Below, one piece after another: positions 25,931 to 34,979 of a DNA stretch of 64,000 nt; the stretch's first letter is position 1; every line of letters begins with the position of its first letter. A model generated the notes under the pieces. The model did not search any database. It was not told the DNA's origin and saw nothing but the letters and a program-made list of their open reading frames with translations. The translations under genes were made by a program, and so were the position numbers. The DNA lies in the NCBI GenBank assembly GCA_965216035.1, contig CBDCFM010000014.1, positions 124,001-188,000 on the forward strand, read 5' to 3'. Source of the DNA: G963664115 sp965216035 (lineage in GTDB: Bacteria; Acidobacteriota; Terriglobia; 20CM-2-55-15).

Positions 25931-26515
25931 CTAATTCAGCGCAAACATCGCAACATCGACGACTTCGTTCAGCTCCTTCCGAGAATGAGCCGTTTTGCCC
26001 ATAACGATCAGTCCATGGATCGTAGCGAGTACAAAACGGGTCTGGGATCGGGTATCCGAATCCGCTGAAAGTTCGCCCGCTTCCACTCCTCGGTCCAAGG
26101 TCTCACGAACAAGGTCGCCGAACCGACTAAAGACTCGCTTCAGCGCTTGGGCCACGACCGGATCCCGCGGGGCCAGCTCAATCGCGCTGTTGGTGATCAT
26201 ACAACCACGCTGCTCTCTGTCGGTCGCCATCGCTATAACTTGATCGAGCATTGTCCGGACGTTCCCCAGCGGTGACCCGGGAGCATGCAGCACGGACTCA
26301 AATCGCTTACCGAACCCATCCACATAGTGTTCGAGCGCCGAGATGAACATGGAATGCTTGTCACCGAATGTGTCGTACATGCTGCCGCGGTTGATGCCCA
26401 TCGCGTCGAGCAGATCCTGAACGCTGCAGGCCGCGTAGCCCTTAGCCCAGAAGGCTTCCATCGCCTTTTCCAGCGCCTCATCGCGATCAAACTGCCTCGG
26501 TCTTCCGACTACCAT
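25931..26515 (-). CDS. TetR/AcrR-family transcriptional regulator
   Basis: Encodes 194 residues. The N-terminal DNA-binding domain is GRPRQFDRDEALEKAMEAFW, then the helix-turn-helix SVQDLLDAMGINRGSMYDTF (about residues 31-50). The ligand-binding part contains EQRGCMITNSAIELAPRD, in which the Cys of the RGCM motif is typical of the subgroup that senses electrophiles or responds to small hydrophobic compounds. It probably represses itself, the SDR and the MBL hydrolase through the shared operator. Confidence 0.9.
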   Translation of the reverse strand: MVVGRPRQFDRDEALEKAMEAFWAKGYAACSVQDLLDAMGINRGSMYDTFGDKHSMFISALEHYVDGFGKRFESVLHAPGSPLGNVRTMLDQVIAMATDREQRGCMITNSAIELAPRDPVVAQALKRVFSRFGDLVRETLDRGVEAGELSADSDTRSQTRFVLATIHGLIVMGKTAHSRKELNEVVDVAMFALN

Positions 26516-26530
26516 GCGGCAAGCATCTCA

Positions 26531-26554
26531 TATTATGGAACGATCAGTCAATAA
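26531..26554 (-). promoter_or_regulatory. Putative TetR self-operator
   Basis: On the minus strand the sequence is TTATTGACT, five bases, TTCCATAATA, the same 24-bp pattern as at 24931 and 25888 with a few changes. It lies 16 bases upstream of the TetR start and overlaps a possible TTGACT -35-like element. Confidence 0.6.
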
Positions 26555-26584
26555 TTATTTTACAGGGGGCGTGAGTCCGCAGTG

Positions 26585-26661
26585 GGAAGTGGACCCCGAT
26601 CGTTGGACAGCGCGGCAGCCGTTTTAAGGTGGATTCTGCCGTTCATTATGCTGCCGAAGGT
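26585..26661 (-). repeat. Solo right end of IS3 copy 1
   Basis: GAAGTGGACCCC followed by GTTGGACAGCGCGGCAGCCG and AAGGTGGATTCTGCCGTTCA matches the inverted right terminus of the IS3 element at 3685-3763, with a few mismatches. No other part of that element is here. It directly precedes IS3 copy 2. Confidence 0.8.
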
Positions 26662-26730
26662 ACCGGTGAGGTGCTCCCCAAAATTCGGACAGGTCACTAA
26701 GGTGTAAAATCGCTACCTCGGGAGAGACAG

Positions 26731-27004
26731 ATGAAGAAGCGAGGGCGGAAGCAGTACAGCGCAGAATTGAAGGCAAAGATTGCCGTGGAAGCGGTGAAGG
26801 GACAGCGCACGATCCAGGAAATCGCGTCCCACTACGAAGTTCACCCGAACATGGTGACGAAGTGGAAAAAGCAAGTACTCGACGGCGTATCGGACATCTT
26901 CTCCAATGGCCGAGTACAGGCCAGTGAAGCCGATGAGCAAGTGCAGGCGGAACTCTACCAACAGATCGGAAAATTACAGGTCGAGGTGGAGTGGCTCAAA
27001 AAAA
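26731..27004 (+). pseudogene. IS3 OrfA, phase altered at the poly-A run
   Basis: About 91 residues with the IS3 helix-turn-helix (QYSAELKAKIAVEAVKGQ; HYEVHPNMVTKWKKQV) and end EVEWLKK. The frame then runs on into orfB DNA in a nonsense frame. The run of seven A at 26998-27004 would need eight for the normal ending and for orfB to be in the -1 phase. A one-base loss in the slippery run is the simplest reading. Confidence 0.75.
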
Positions 27005-27865
27005 GTCGGGACTTTCCCGTTAGAGCATCGACGACCATGGATCGAATCGAATCACGACGAGTTGAGCATCGTCGAGCAGTGTCGGTTGACCGGCGTGTCC
27101 CGATCGGGACTCTACTACACACCGGTGGGCGAGAGCGCCGAGAACATCGCGTTGATGCGTCTGTTGGACGAGCAATATACGCGAACCCCGTTTTACGGGA
27201 TTCGGCGTATGACCTGGTGGTTGCAGACGCAAGGTCGGCGGGTCAATGCGAAGCGGGTGCGGCGACTGATGCGGCTCATGGGACTGGAAGCGATCTATCC
27301 CAAACCGCAGTTGTCGATGCCGGCCCCGGGACACCGGATTTACCCATACCAGTTGCGCAATCTGGAGATTGTGCGTCCCGATCAGGTGTGGGCCACGGAT
27401 ATAACCTACATTCGACTACGGCAAGGATTCATCTATCTGGTGGCGATCATGGACTGGTTCAGCCGGTACGTGCTGGCCTGGGAAGTGTCCACGTCGATCG
27501 ACAGCGGATTTTGCGTGTCGGCACTGGACTGGGCGCTGACGAAAGCGCAACCAGAGATTTTCAACACGGATCAGGGTGCGCAGTTCACCAGCAATATCTT
27601 CACGGGCCGGCTCGAAGACCAGGGCATCACGATCAGCATGGACGGTCGGGGCCGGTTCCTGGACAACATCTTCGTCGAGCGCTTATGGCGAACGGTGAAG
27701 TACGAGGAAGTGTACCTGAAGGACTACTTGAGCGTTCCCGAAGCGATCGCAAACCTGAACCTCTATTTCAGGTTTTACAATCAGGAACGCGGCCATCAAG
27801 TATTCGACTATCAGACGCCCGAGGCCGTGTACTTTCAGCGCGCGCCGAGGGCCTGTGGAAACTGA
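26996..27865 (+). CDS. IS3 OrfB (rve integrase core), copy 2
   Basis: The catalytic domain is intact: FYGIRRMTWWLQTQGRRVN, VWATDITYIRLRQGFIYLV (first Asp), FNTDQGAQFTS (second Asp) and DNIFVERLWRTVKYEEVYL (Glu), ending YQTPEAVYF. No good start codon is present because it is normally made by frameshifting from orfA. In this copy it lies two, not one, bases off the orfA phase, so the fusion transposase would be made poorly or not at all. Confidence 0.85.
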   Translation, partial: SKKVGTFPLEHRRPWIESNHDELSIVEQCRLTGVSRSGLYYTPVGESAENIALMRLLDEQYTRTPFYGIRRMTWWLQTQGRRVNAKRVRRLMRLMGLEAIYPKPQLSMPAPGHRIYPYQLRNLEIVRPDQVWATDITYIRLRQGFIYLVAIMDWFSRYVLAWEVSTSIDSGFCVSALDWALTKAQPEIFNTDQGAQFTSNIFTGRLEDQGITISMDGRGRFLDNIFVERLWRTVKYEEVYLKDYLSVPEAIANLNLYFRFYNQERGHQVFDYQTPEAVYFQRAPRACGN

Positions 27866-28042
27866 CGCAGCTATGCAAATCCCCACACCATGCGGATTCC
27901 CACAGTTGCTTGAAAACAGCCTCGAAGACTCGGCTTTTTCACCGTTCCCACAGGCCCGACGGCGGGCTAAATATCAACCCATTTCAGCGGCGGCGATCCA
28001 CCTTAAGACCCAGGATTTCCTGTCCGAAGAATGGGGAGCCCC

Positions 28043-28393
28043 TCCGGAGGCTCACCGCCAACGTTTCCTGGCGGCGGGCCCACCGGTCCAAGAACGACCG
28101 GTACGACGGTTCCCCGAGACATCCTGAACATGGATGTTTTAGAACTCTTCGGCAGGATAAGCGGCGGCCGGACCTGGCTGGTTTCGGGATTCTCGGACAA
28201 CAGTCGACGAAACCAGATCTCGGAAGCCCTCGATGAACTCGCTGACGAACTCAGGAATCAGTACAGTATCGGATACTACCCAGGGCATTCCCTCGACGAC
28301 GGTCAGTGGCACAGGATCGACGTCGTCACGAGAGACCCAGCCTACCGTGTTCGACATCGAGAGGAGTATTTCGGAGGCTCCCAACAGGACTGA
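28043..28393 (+). pseudogene. C-terminal end of a VWA-domain protein (TIGR03436-type), 5' lost
   Basis: The remaining frame holds TWLVSGFSDNSRRNQISEAL and DELADELRNQYSIGYYPGHS, then WHRIDVVTRDPAYRVRHREE and the terminal YFGG. This is the characteristic ending of the von Willebrand factor A-related proteins multiplied in Acidobacteriota. Everything upstream, including the MIDAS motif, has been removed by IS3 copy 2. Confidence 0.78.
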
Positions 28394-28434
28394 CCCGCCC
28401 GAACGTGCATACCATTTGGCGATGGTGTCTGAAC

Positions 28435-28450
28435 GGTACTGTCAGGTTAA
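28435..28450 (-). repeat. Orphan IS6-type terminus
   Basis: GGTACTGTCAGGTTAA differs from the IS6 left end (TGTACTGTCAAGTTAA) at two positions. No IS6 body is attached. Similar orphan ends are at 39266-39281 and 58059-58074. Confidence 0.5.
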
Positions 28451-28497
28451 GTCCCCATCTGACAGACTAGCGGGATGAAGAGTCGCCGATGCTCTCT

Positions 28498-30801
28498 CTA
28501 TGGCTCGCCTGGAAGTGGCCCGAATGCCGGCGGAGGCACTCTGTGATGCGTAGCCGCTTCATAGGCAGAAGCTGTCTTGATAACTGCTGGGTCGCTACCC
28601 GGACCAGCCCACAACATCATGCTAATAGGCATTGGGTGAGGAAGTTGCGACTGGACGGAGCCGGTGACAGAGTTGTAACTCGTCTTGTCTGAACTCAAAA
28701 CCCACTGAGGCTCGTAGACGGTTTGGACATAGCCTGCAGGAACATCAATCTCGGGGCCTCCAATAAGGGCAGTGAATTGCCCACAGCAACTCCCCGAATT
28801 TCGATTGTTTATTCCAGGTTCAGAAGGGCCGCCAAGCTTATTGTGTGGGATTGTATTCTCCGGATTCACAAACACATCGATGTCATTTTCGTGCATCACC
28901 TTCAGAACCACCAGCCTTATGACCGCCTGCATCTTCAGGAAACTCATCATGCCTGTCCGAGCCCGAATGTCTTGCAAATTTACGGCATTCTCGGAACCCG
29001 CTCGCTGTGCGTCATTTTCCCATTTCGCGTTGGCGACCCAGCTTGCCCAATCCTTTATCCGTTCATCTCCTCTTTCGCGCAGATATTTGTTCACCGTGAA
29101 CGGACTTTTGAAATTGTCCAACCCCCTGCTGATGCGGCGCAGATTGACTTTGTCCGACAAGGGCGCTTCGCCAAGCGCCAGTGCAATCGCGTAATCCACC
29201 GTCCGCACATCCCAGCCGGGCACGGCGAATTCCAGTTCGCCAGAGCTTGTGGTTTGCCAGAAATATTCCGGTGCGTTATGTGCCAGGATCTCGGCGAAAG
29301 CGTCCTGGAAGGTATACCGCATGTTGGGAATGGTCGGATCATCGAGATACAGCGGATCCACGGATTCGACAAGTTCCGCTCCGAGCTGGTCGCGTAGAAT
29401 CGCCTTGATCTCCTTGTCAATCTGATCGCTGATCGCGACATCATTTCTTGTATGCTTGACCATGAATTCGCGTACAACGCCGACGCGCATTCCCGTGAGC
29501 GGCTTGTCGTCGATATCTCGAACAACAAAACTGGAGAACGGCTCTTCTGGGATCAACGCTTCTGGCAGCGCGGTAAACATATCAGTGGATTCGAACCCCT
29601 TGACGGCATCGAGAACCTGGGCTGCATCTCCGACGGTGCGACAATGAATACCGGCGCGGTCACCTACACGTTGACTGTTCATGCCGCCGTGCATCATCAG
29701 TCCTTTGGTGGTCAGGAGATTCACTACATTATTTCTGGAAGCCGGCCCCTTACAGGAGGCGTTGCCCTGTTCGCAAATAGAACAGGTGACCAAATTTGCG
29801 GCGACAGAAACGCCGGAACCCGTGCTCGTCCCTCTGGGCACGCGCTCGGTATCATACGGGTTGCAAGCCTGGCCGCCCCAGACAGCGAGCCCGGTACTTC
29901 CATACACGACAGATCTTGCTCTAACTGGAGCACCTGTAGTAGGGGTTCCTCCTGTCAATCCCGTCGAAGCGGCGGTGGCGGTGGCGTAAATGATCGCCCC
30001 TTTTTCGCGAAGATTAGCGATATCGGGTGAGTCCACCTTCGGCGCATCCATGGCGAAGTTCACGTCGTTCCCACCTGTGGACCGCATGTCCGATGCGTCA
30101 TACCAATTCTTGTGGGAGAACGGCACGCAGTACATCGGTAGATTCTCCAGATCAGGATTGGTGCCGTATTGCAGATCGAGTTCCCACGCCCGTTCCAATG
30201 CGTCCGGTTGCTGGCGAAAGGCATCACACGCTAAGGGACATGATGCTGGAAGCCGGCCGGTCGATGGATGGGCATCACACGTCGCTTTGCAGCTCACTGA
30301 TCGCTCCCCACGAATGTTGATCGTTTCAAGTGCATTGAGCTGGCCCGCATTAGGTATGCCGACCCTCATACCAAACTGTTGCTGCACACTTGGATCAGAT
30401 ATTGTGGGTTCCATTCTGCCAAATTCAATCGGCAATCCTTGGTACTGGTCAAAATTCGGAAGCACGCTCGATACGGGCACCGTTTCAGTTGGATACGTTA
30501 TGAGCGATCCTGCCCGCATAGCACCCTGAGCGGGAGCAATCAGCCCCCCATCTTCGGTCACAAGTTGAGTGCACATGCCGTTATAGGACTTCGCTCGATT
30601 GATATACGCTTGCACTAATCCCTGGCAGCTGATTTGTCCTGCCTGGATTGCCTGGTGGATGTTATTAATCGTCGCTTCCTCGAGGTGGAACTGGCTCTGC
30701 GCAAGGACCAGCCCAGGTGTGAGCGCCAACAGGACGCCGAGGACGAACGGTCGAGGCAAAAGCCAACTGAAACTACTTTGACTCTTCGAGATACTCTTCA
30801 T
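28498..30801 (-). CDS. Exported amidase-signature hydrolase
   Basis: Encodes 767 residues with a signal peptide (about 1-34, LVLAQ-SQF). Amidase-signature features: N-terminal TINNIHQAIQAGQISCQGLV, the catalytic-Lys region VPFSHKNWYD, and RGTSTGSGVSVAANL, equivalent to the GSS-GGS Ser-cisSer region. LMMHGGMNSQRVGDRAGIHC and MRVGVVREFM follow. It would hydrolyse an amide outside the cytoplasm. It is longer than typical amidases (about 500) because of an inserted Cys-rich stretch near residues 170-230. The start is overlapped by the stop of the kinase head (ATGA), and RBS TAGAAGGAGCGC is shared. Confidence 0.87.
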   Translation of the reverse strand: MKSISKSQSSFSWLLPRPFVLGVLLALTPGLVLAQSQFHLEEATINNIHQAIQAGQISCQGLVQAYINRAKSYNGMCTQLVTEDGGLIAPAQGAMRAGSLITYPTETVPVSSVLPNFDQYQGLPIEFGRMEPTISDPSVQQQFGMRVGIPNAGQLNALETINIRGERSVSCKATCDAHPSTGRLPASCPLACDAFRQQPDALERAWELDLQYGTNPDLENLPMYCVPFSHKNWYDASDMRSTGGNDVNFAMDAPKVDSPDIANLREKGAIIYATATAASTGLTGGTPTTGAPVRARSVVYGSTGLAVWGGQACNPYDTERVPRGTSTGSGVSVAANLVTCSICEQGNASCKGPASRNNVVNLLTTKGLMMHGGMNSQRVGDRAGIHCRTVGDAAQVLDAVKGFESTDMFTALPEALIPEEPFSSFVVRDIDDKPLTGMRVGVVREFMVKHTRNDVAISDQIDKEIKAILRDQLGAELVESVDPLYLDDPTIPNMRYTFQDAFAEILAHNAPEYFWQTTSSGELEFAVPGWDVRTVDYAIALALGEAPLSDKVNLRRISRGLDNFKSPFTVNKYLRERGDERIKDWASWVANAKWENDAQRAGSENAVNLQDIRARTGMMSFLKMQAVIRLVVLKVMHENDIDVFVNPENTIPHNKLGGPSEPGINNRNSGSCCGQFTALIGGPEIDVPAGYVQTVYEPQWVLSSDKTSYNSVTGSVQSQLPHPMPISMMLWAGPGSDPAVIKTASAYEAATHHRVPPPAFGPLPGEP

Positions 30802-31202
30802 GATGCGCTCCTTCTAAAATGTCTCGATCCTCCTTGACTTCCAACGCTTCTGCGATCTCGAGAGCGAGCCTGGAGAGATTGTGCGACGGGAATGGGACCG
30901 CTATTCACCTGGTCGGCCAAACTGTCGCCTTCAACCAATTCGAGAACGATGAAGTGCCTACCGTCGTCTTCTTCGAACCCGTGAATAGCGGCGATGTTCG
31001 GCTGATTCAGAGACGCCAGCAACGTTGCTTCACATGCAAACCGTGCCAGTCGATCGGCATCCTTAGCAAACTCTTCAGGCAGGGTCCTGATCGCAACTTC
31101 ACGCCCGAGCTTGGTGTCCTTGGCACGCCACACTTCTCCCATACCGCCTTTGTCTAGAGGCGAGAGGATCTCGTAATGCGCGAGTTTCGTGCCGGGTTGC
31201 AT
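30798..31202 (-). pseudogene. Kinase N-terminal head (unit 3), 134 codons
   Basis: Reads MQPGTKLAHYEILSPLDKGG then MGEVWRAKDTKLGREVAIRT, with the Gly loop and the AIR position that would normally be AIK: the catalytic Lys is Arg. It continues through ARFACEATLLASLNQPNIAA and HFIVLELVEGDSLADQV before degenerating after a frameshift. There is no catalytic HRD loop. The stop TGA overlaps the amidase ATG, so translation of the fragment is coupled to the cargo. Confidence 0.85.
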
Positions 31203-31209
31203 TGGTTGA

Positions 31210-31238
31210 ATAAGACTACAGGTGGACTTTCAGGTCAA
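31210..31238 (-). promoter_or_regulatory. Conserved kinase-head promoter (unit 3)
   Basis: On the minus strand -35 TTGACC (31238-31233), 17-base spacer, -10 TCTTAT (31215-31210), then exactly 7 bases to the kinase ATG at 31202. This predicts a leaderless transcript. The ISNCY insertion begins just upstream of the -35. Confidence 0.65.
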
Positions 31239-31254
31239 TGAGACAGTCACCTTT

Positions 31255-32733
31255 TGTAGTTGTTCAATGATTCTGTCACCCCATAACTGTTCAGTGAAAA
31301 TGTCACCCTATGAGGATGATGGAGACGATTACATTGAACTCAAAGGAACAGAAGCGGTTACTGGTTTTAAATCGCGTCAACGACAGCAAGATGACTGCCC
31401 TACACGCCGCCGAGTTGCTGGGTTGGAGTGAGCGACACGTCCGGCGGATGTTGGCCCGATACCGGGCGGAAGGAGCCGAAGCGCTGGCTCACGGAAACCG
31501 GGGGCGGGAGTCGGAACGTCGGATCCAGCCGGGCCAACGGAGCCGGATCGTGTCGCTGGCGCGGGGCCCATACGCCGGGGTCAACCAGCAGCACCTGTCC
31601 GAACTGCTGAACGAGCGCGAACAGATTCCGGTGTCCCGATCCACCCTGCGCCGGGTCCTGGCCGATGCCGGCATCGCCAGCCCCCGCCCTCATCGACGAC
31701 GGCGACGGCATCGATTGCGTCGGGAGCGTTACCCGCAGGAAGGCATGCTGGTCCAGATCGACGGTTCGCGCCACGACTGGCTCCAGGGCCGCGGGCCACG
31801 GATGACCTTGCTCGCTGCAATCGATGATGCCACCGGCAAACTGCTGGGCGCCGTGTTCCGTCCCCAGGAAGACGCTCAAGGCTATTTCCTGCTGCTGCGC
31901 CAGATCACCGAACGGCACGGGCGACCGTTGGCCCTCTACCGCGACCGTCACACCATCTTCTAAGGACAGAAGAAGAAACTCACCATCGAAGAGCAACTGC
32001 AGGGCCGCCCCGACTCCACGCAGTTCGGCCGTCTCTTAACCGAACTCGACATCCGTTCCATTGCCGCCTGGTCCCCCCAGGCTAAAGGACGCGTCGAACG
32101 ACTCTTCGGTACGCTCCAAGACCGCCTGGTCAGTGAACTGCGTTTGCACAAGGTCTCCACACTCGAACAGGCCCAGACATTCCTCGATCCCTTTCTCCCC
32201 AACTTCAACAAACGATTCGCAGTCCCGGCCGCCGAGTCCGGCACCGCCTTTCGTAATCTGCCGCGAGCCTTTAATCCGGACACCGTGTTTGTCTTTAAGT
32301 TCGATCGCATCGTCTCGGCCGACAACACCGTCTCGCTGGCCGATCACTGCATCCAGTTGGAACCCGACACCCATCGCGTCAGTTATGCACGCGCTCGGGT
32401 CCAGCTCCACATTCGCATGGATGGCTCTCTGGCCGTCTATTCCGGCAAGCGTTGCCTCAAGACCACGACGGCCCCCGCTCACGCGCCTCAGCTCCGTCTC
32501 AGAGGCTTACAAACCCGTCGTCTGAAACCGTCCGCCACGCTTCCAAAGGCCAAAACTAAAGAGGCACCCTCCCCCTTCAAGCCCCCGCGTCAGTGGACGC
32601 CTCAACATCCCTCTCATACCTGGTATCTCGACTATCGCGAGATGCCCAAATACGAACCTATGGCTCCTGCCGGTGACATCCTCGCGGACATTTTCAATGA
32701 ACACTTACCCTGACATTTTCACTGGACAACAAC
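31255..32733 (+). mobile_element. ISNCY (IS1202-like) insertion sequence with 17-bp target duplication
   Basis: 1479 bp. The left terminus begins TGTAGTTGTTCAATGA, the right read inward GTTGTTGTCCAGTGA. The 17-bp direct repeat ATGAGACAGTCACCTTT flanks it (31238-31254 and 32734-32750). Removing the element restores a continuous kinase-head upstream region, with the dyad at 32753 rejoining the promoter at 31210. Long duplications of this sort are known for IS1202-like elements. Confidence 0.88.
31310..32713 (+). pseudogene. ISNCY transposase with internal stop
   Basis: The first part (217 residues) has a winged-helix N-terminus (SKMTALHAAELLGWSERHVR) and the first DDE region (EGMLVQIDGSRHDWLQG, TLLAAIDDATGKLLGAVF). 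A TAA at 31961-31963 replaces what is probably CAA; the frame then continues with KKKLTIEEQL, AWSPQAKGRVERLFGTLQDR (catalytic Glu region) and the C-terminal domain to 32713. It needs only one base change to be a full-length transposase of about 467 residues. Confidence 0.85.
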
Positions 32734-32752
32734 ATGAGACAGTCACCTTTCC

Positions 32753-32768
32753 GTATTGGCGACGATAC
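32753..32768. promoter_or_regulatory. Conserved dyad, unit 3
   Basis: GTATTGGCGACGATAC, a 16-bp interrupted palindrome with GTAT/ATAC arms. Equivalent sites precede most kinase heads (for example 43060-43075, 48415-48430, 63685-63700). Confidence 0.6.
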
Positions 32769-32779
32769 AGGCAGGTGGA

Positions 32780-32895
32780 ATTGCTACCGACCTCCTCAGC
32801 GCTATTGGGAGAAGTTTGAAGTTTTTGGAGGCTGCAAGGCTGAGTCAGTGAGCAGCTTGTAACCGGCACCCATTCCTTCCGCGCCTTAAACCCCT
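32780..32895 (-). pseudogene. Inter-unit module and degenerate kinase tail
   Basis: Contains the conserved module (plus strand CTATTGGGAGAAGTTTGAAG and related) found between units, followed by a tail remnant whose sequence ACCGGCACCCATTCCTTCC is the complement of the usual kinase ending. It lies 85 bases downstream of the cupin gene stop. Confidence 0.55.
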
Positions 32896-32979
32896 GCCAC
32901 GCTGGCCGGAGCCGCCAACGAGCAGGATGCGCTTCATCGGGATGATGCAGTCTGTTCGGTAATCGGATGCTGGTGGCCC

Positions 32980-33489
32980 TTACTTGAGGGTCAGTCCCTG
33001 GCCCGGGTCGACCCGTATGACGGTATAGGTAATCGACTCTGTAACCTCGGAGAAATAATGTGGCGTGCCTGCAGGAACAATGATGATGTCGCCCGTGGTC
33101 ACCTGCCGGGTTACCCCACCTTCGATGCCGGTACCTGTTGACCCAGGCCCGGACACCATGCGTCGGCGAGCGGTGTTTTCGCGCGGCTTGGGATCGATCA
33201 GGCGACCACCCGTGACGAACGTTCCGGATCCCTCGAGCACGTTGTAGACCTCAGTGACTTCGGAGTGGATGGTGCCGGCGACGACGTTCGTCGCCGGACC
33301 CCGATGGATCACGGCGACACCAACGTGGTACCCGCCGGCATCGATTGTGCGTATCGGCGTATCGGTCTCGCCGTTTGCGATTCCCTCCTCGAGAGCGTTC
33401 TGGATGTCGGCGGCGGTGACATCAACCGCCGGAATCGACGTCGTACCCACCTGCGCAAGCGCGAGCAAGACTGCAAGAATGTTCAGCAC
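32980..33489 (-). CDS. Exported cupin-domain protein
   Basis: Encodes 169 residues from a GTG preceded by GGGAGAAGGCA; the longer frame upstream is not protein-like. The signal peptide LNILAVLLALAQVGTTS precedes a mature cupin: GYHVGVAVIHRG, HSEVTEVYNVLEGSGTFVTG (metal-binding His and Glu set) and GDIIIVPAGTPHYFSEV. A single-domain cupin, so probably a small-molecule binding or isomerase-type protein in the periplasm. It sits 41 bases downstream of the serine hydrolase and is likely co-transcribed with it. Confidence 0.82.
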   Translation of the reverse strand: MLNILAVLLALAQVGTTSIPAVDVTAADIQNALEEGIANGETDTPIRTIDAGGYHVGVAVIHRGPATNVVAGTIHSEVTEVYNVLEGSGTFVTGGRLIDPKPRENTARRRMVSGPGSTGTGIEGGVTRQVTTGDIIIVPAGTPHYFSEVTESITYTVIRVDPGQGLTLK

Positions 33490-33530
33490 TGCCTTCTCCC
33501 TTTCGGATGATCCACCCGACGTGACGCCAA

Positions 33531-34979
33531 CTACTCGTGAGTCGATCCCGTCCCGATCGCCTCCAACACCTCTCGCGTCAGGTCCCAGCGATCGAAGCCC
33601 TGCCGCCCGTAGTCCAGTCCGCGGCGCACGATGACGAGATCGTGTGACGGCACGACGATGACGTGCTGGCCCCGATTTCCGGACGTCGAGTACGCGGTCT
33701 TCGGCACGTCGGTACGATCGTCCGGCACCAACCACCATTGACCGCCATAGAAGTTGCCACGCTCGCCCGTGGACGGCGCCGGTGTCCGTGTAAATTCGAT
33801 CCATTCCTCGGAAAGCAGTCGCTCGCCGTTCCACACGCCGTTCTGCAAGTAGAGCATCCCGAATCGGGCGAGATCGCGCGCGTTCGTGTAGACCTGGCTG
33901 CTCAAGATGAAGTCTCCGAAGCGATCCACGCTGAGTAACGTGTTTCGCATTCCGATACGATCCAAGAGGGCGCGTCGGGGATACTGCAGGTACTCCTGGT
34001 CATCGCCGATCGCCAGTTTCATTGCATACACGGCAAGCAAGGTATCGTAGTTCTCATAGTCCCAGTTCGTGCCCCGCTCCCGGATCAACGCGCGGTGTCG
34101 CGCGCCTCGGACCGAGCTCGCGCCGGCCCAGTAGGCCAGGCCCGACCCGGTCGCATACTCGAGCCCCGCGTTGTCAATGGGATAGAGGCCGCTCGACATG
34201 TTCAGCACATGCCGGAGCGTGATGGCGGATCGTGGATCGCTTTCTGGAGACGAGGCTTCGGGAAACCAGTCGAAGCCAAGAGGCTTGTCGAGAGCCATCC
34301 GTCCCTCGTCGACGAGCATGCCGAACAACGTCACAGCGATGCTCTTCGCGGTCGACCACGTCCGGGTGCGGGTCGAGACCGTGACGCCCGGCGCGTATCG
34401 CTCATGGATGAGCCGACCGCCGTGGACGACGAGAAGACTGAGGGTCACCTGTTCGGGCGATTCACGATCGAACGCCCAGTCGGAGGCTGCCTGCAGTGCA
34501 GCAGGATCCACACCGGAGGGCCCTCCTTCGTGCTCGATGAGGTCCCCATCGGGCCACGGCGTGCTGGCCGGGTCGCCTGGTGGTGGCGGCAGGTCGAGGA
34601 CCGGCAAGCTGTCAATGTCCTCGAACGTCTGGTCCGGCGCCATGATGACGCAGCCGAGCCCCTCTCGGAACACAGCCCGCATCGTGGGCGTACCGCCGGG
34701 CGCCCCGATCGCCACGGCCCGGCGCTGCTTGTCGATGACGTAGTCGCCGCCGCGCGCCGTGCCGACCGGCTGCCGAATGTAGGCCAGCTCCCGATCGAAG
34801 ACCTGGTCGAGCGTCCGATGAGACGTGAACAGACCATTGCACATCATGATCGCCTGTTGGCCGTAACGGATCATGTCTCGGTTGAACCGCCAGTAGTCGT
34901 AATTCTCTTCCTGCTGGGCGCTGGCGAGCGCGGGCACAAGGAGCACGAGAGCGATGAGCGCAGCCAGAAGATTCTTCAT
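33531..34979 (-). CDS. Exported serine hydrolase, beta-lactamase fold
   Basis: Encodes 482 residues, starting at MKNLLAALIALVLLVPALASA behind GGAGGCC. The signal peptide is clear. S209-T-A-K212 forms the SxxK motif, and TNWDYENYDTLL carries the YxN equivalent, with GNRGQHVIVVPSHDLVIV near the third motif. The N-terminal extension of about 170 residues (ENYDYWRFNRDMIRYGQQAI) is longer than in classical beta-lactamases and matches exported class C-like hydrolases. It is likely an esterase or peptidase. Confidence 0.87.
   Translation of the reverse strand: MKNLLAALIALVLLVPALASAQQEENYDYWRFNRDMIRYGQQAIMMCNGLFTSHRTLDQVFDRELAYIRQPVGTARGGDYVIDKQRRAVAIGAPGGTPTMRAVFREGLGCVIMAPDQTFEDIDSLPVLDLPPPPGDPASTPWPDGDLIEHEGGPSGVDPAALQAASDWAFDRESPEQVTLSLLVVHGGRLIHERYAPGVTVSTRTRTWSTAKSIAVTLFGMLVDEGRMALDKPLGFDWFPEASSPESDPRSAITLRHVLNMSSGLYPIDNAGLEYATGSGLAYWAGASSVRGARHRALIRERGTNWDYENYDTLLAVYAMKLAIGDDQEYLQYPRRALLDRIGMRNTLLSVDRFGDFILSSQVYTNARDLARFGMLYLQNGVWNGERLLSEEWIEFTRTPAPSTGERGNFYGGQWWLVPDDRTDVPKTAYSTSGNRGQHVIVVPSHDLVIVRRGLDYGRQGFDRWDLTREVLEAIGTGSTHE

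Larger units (their letters stand above)
26671..28042 (+). mobile_element. IS3-family insertion sequence, copy 2
   Basis: About 1372 bp. The left end has GTGCTCCCCAAAATTCGGAC, and the right end read inward has GGGCTCCCCATTCTTCGGAC. It contains orfA and a full catalytic orfB, but their relative phase is wrong for a normal -1 frameshift. The right end truncates a VWA protein gene. No clean target duplication was identified. Confidence 0.88.
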
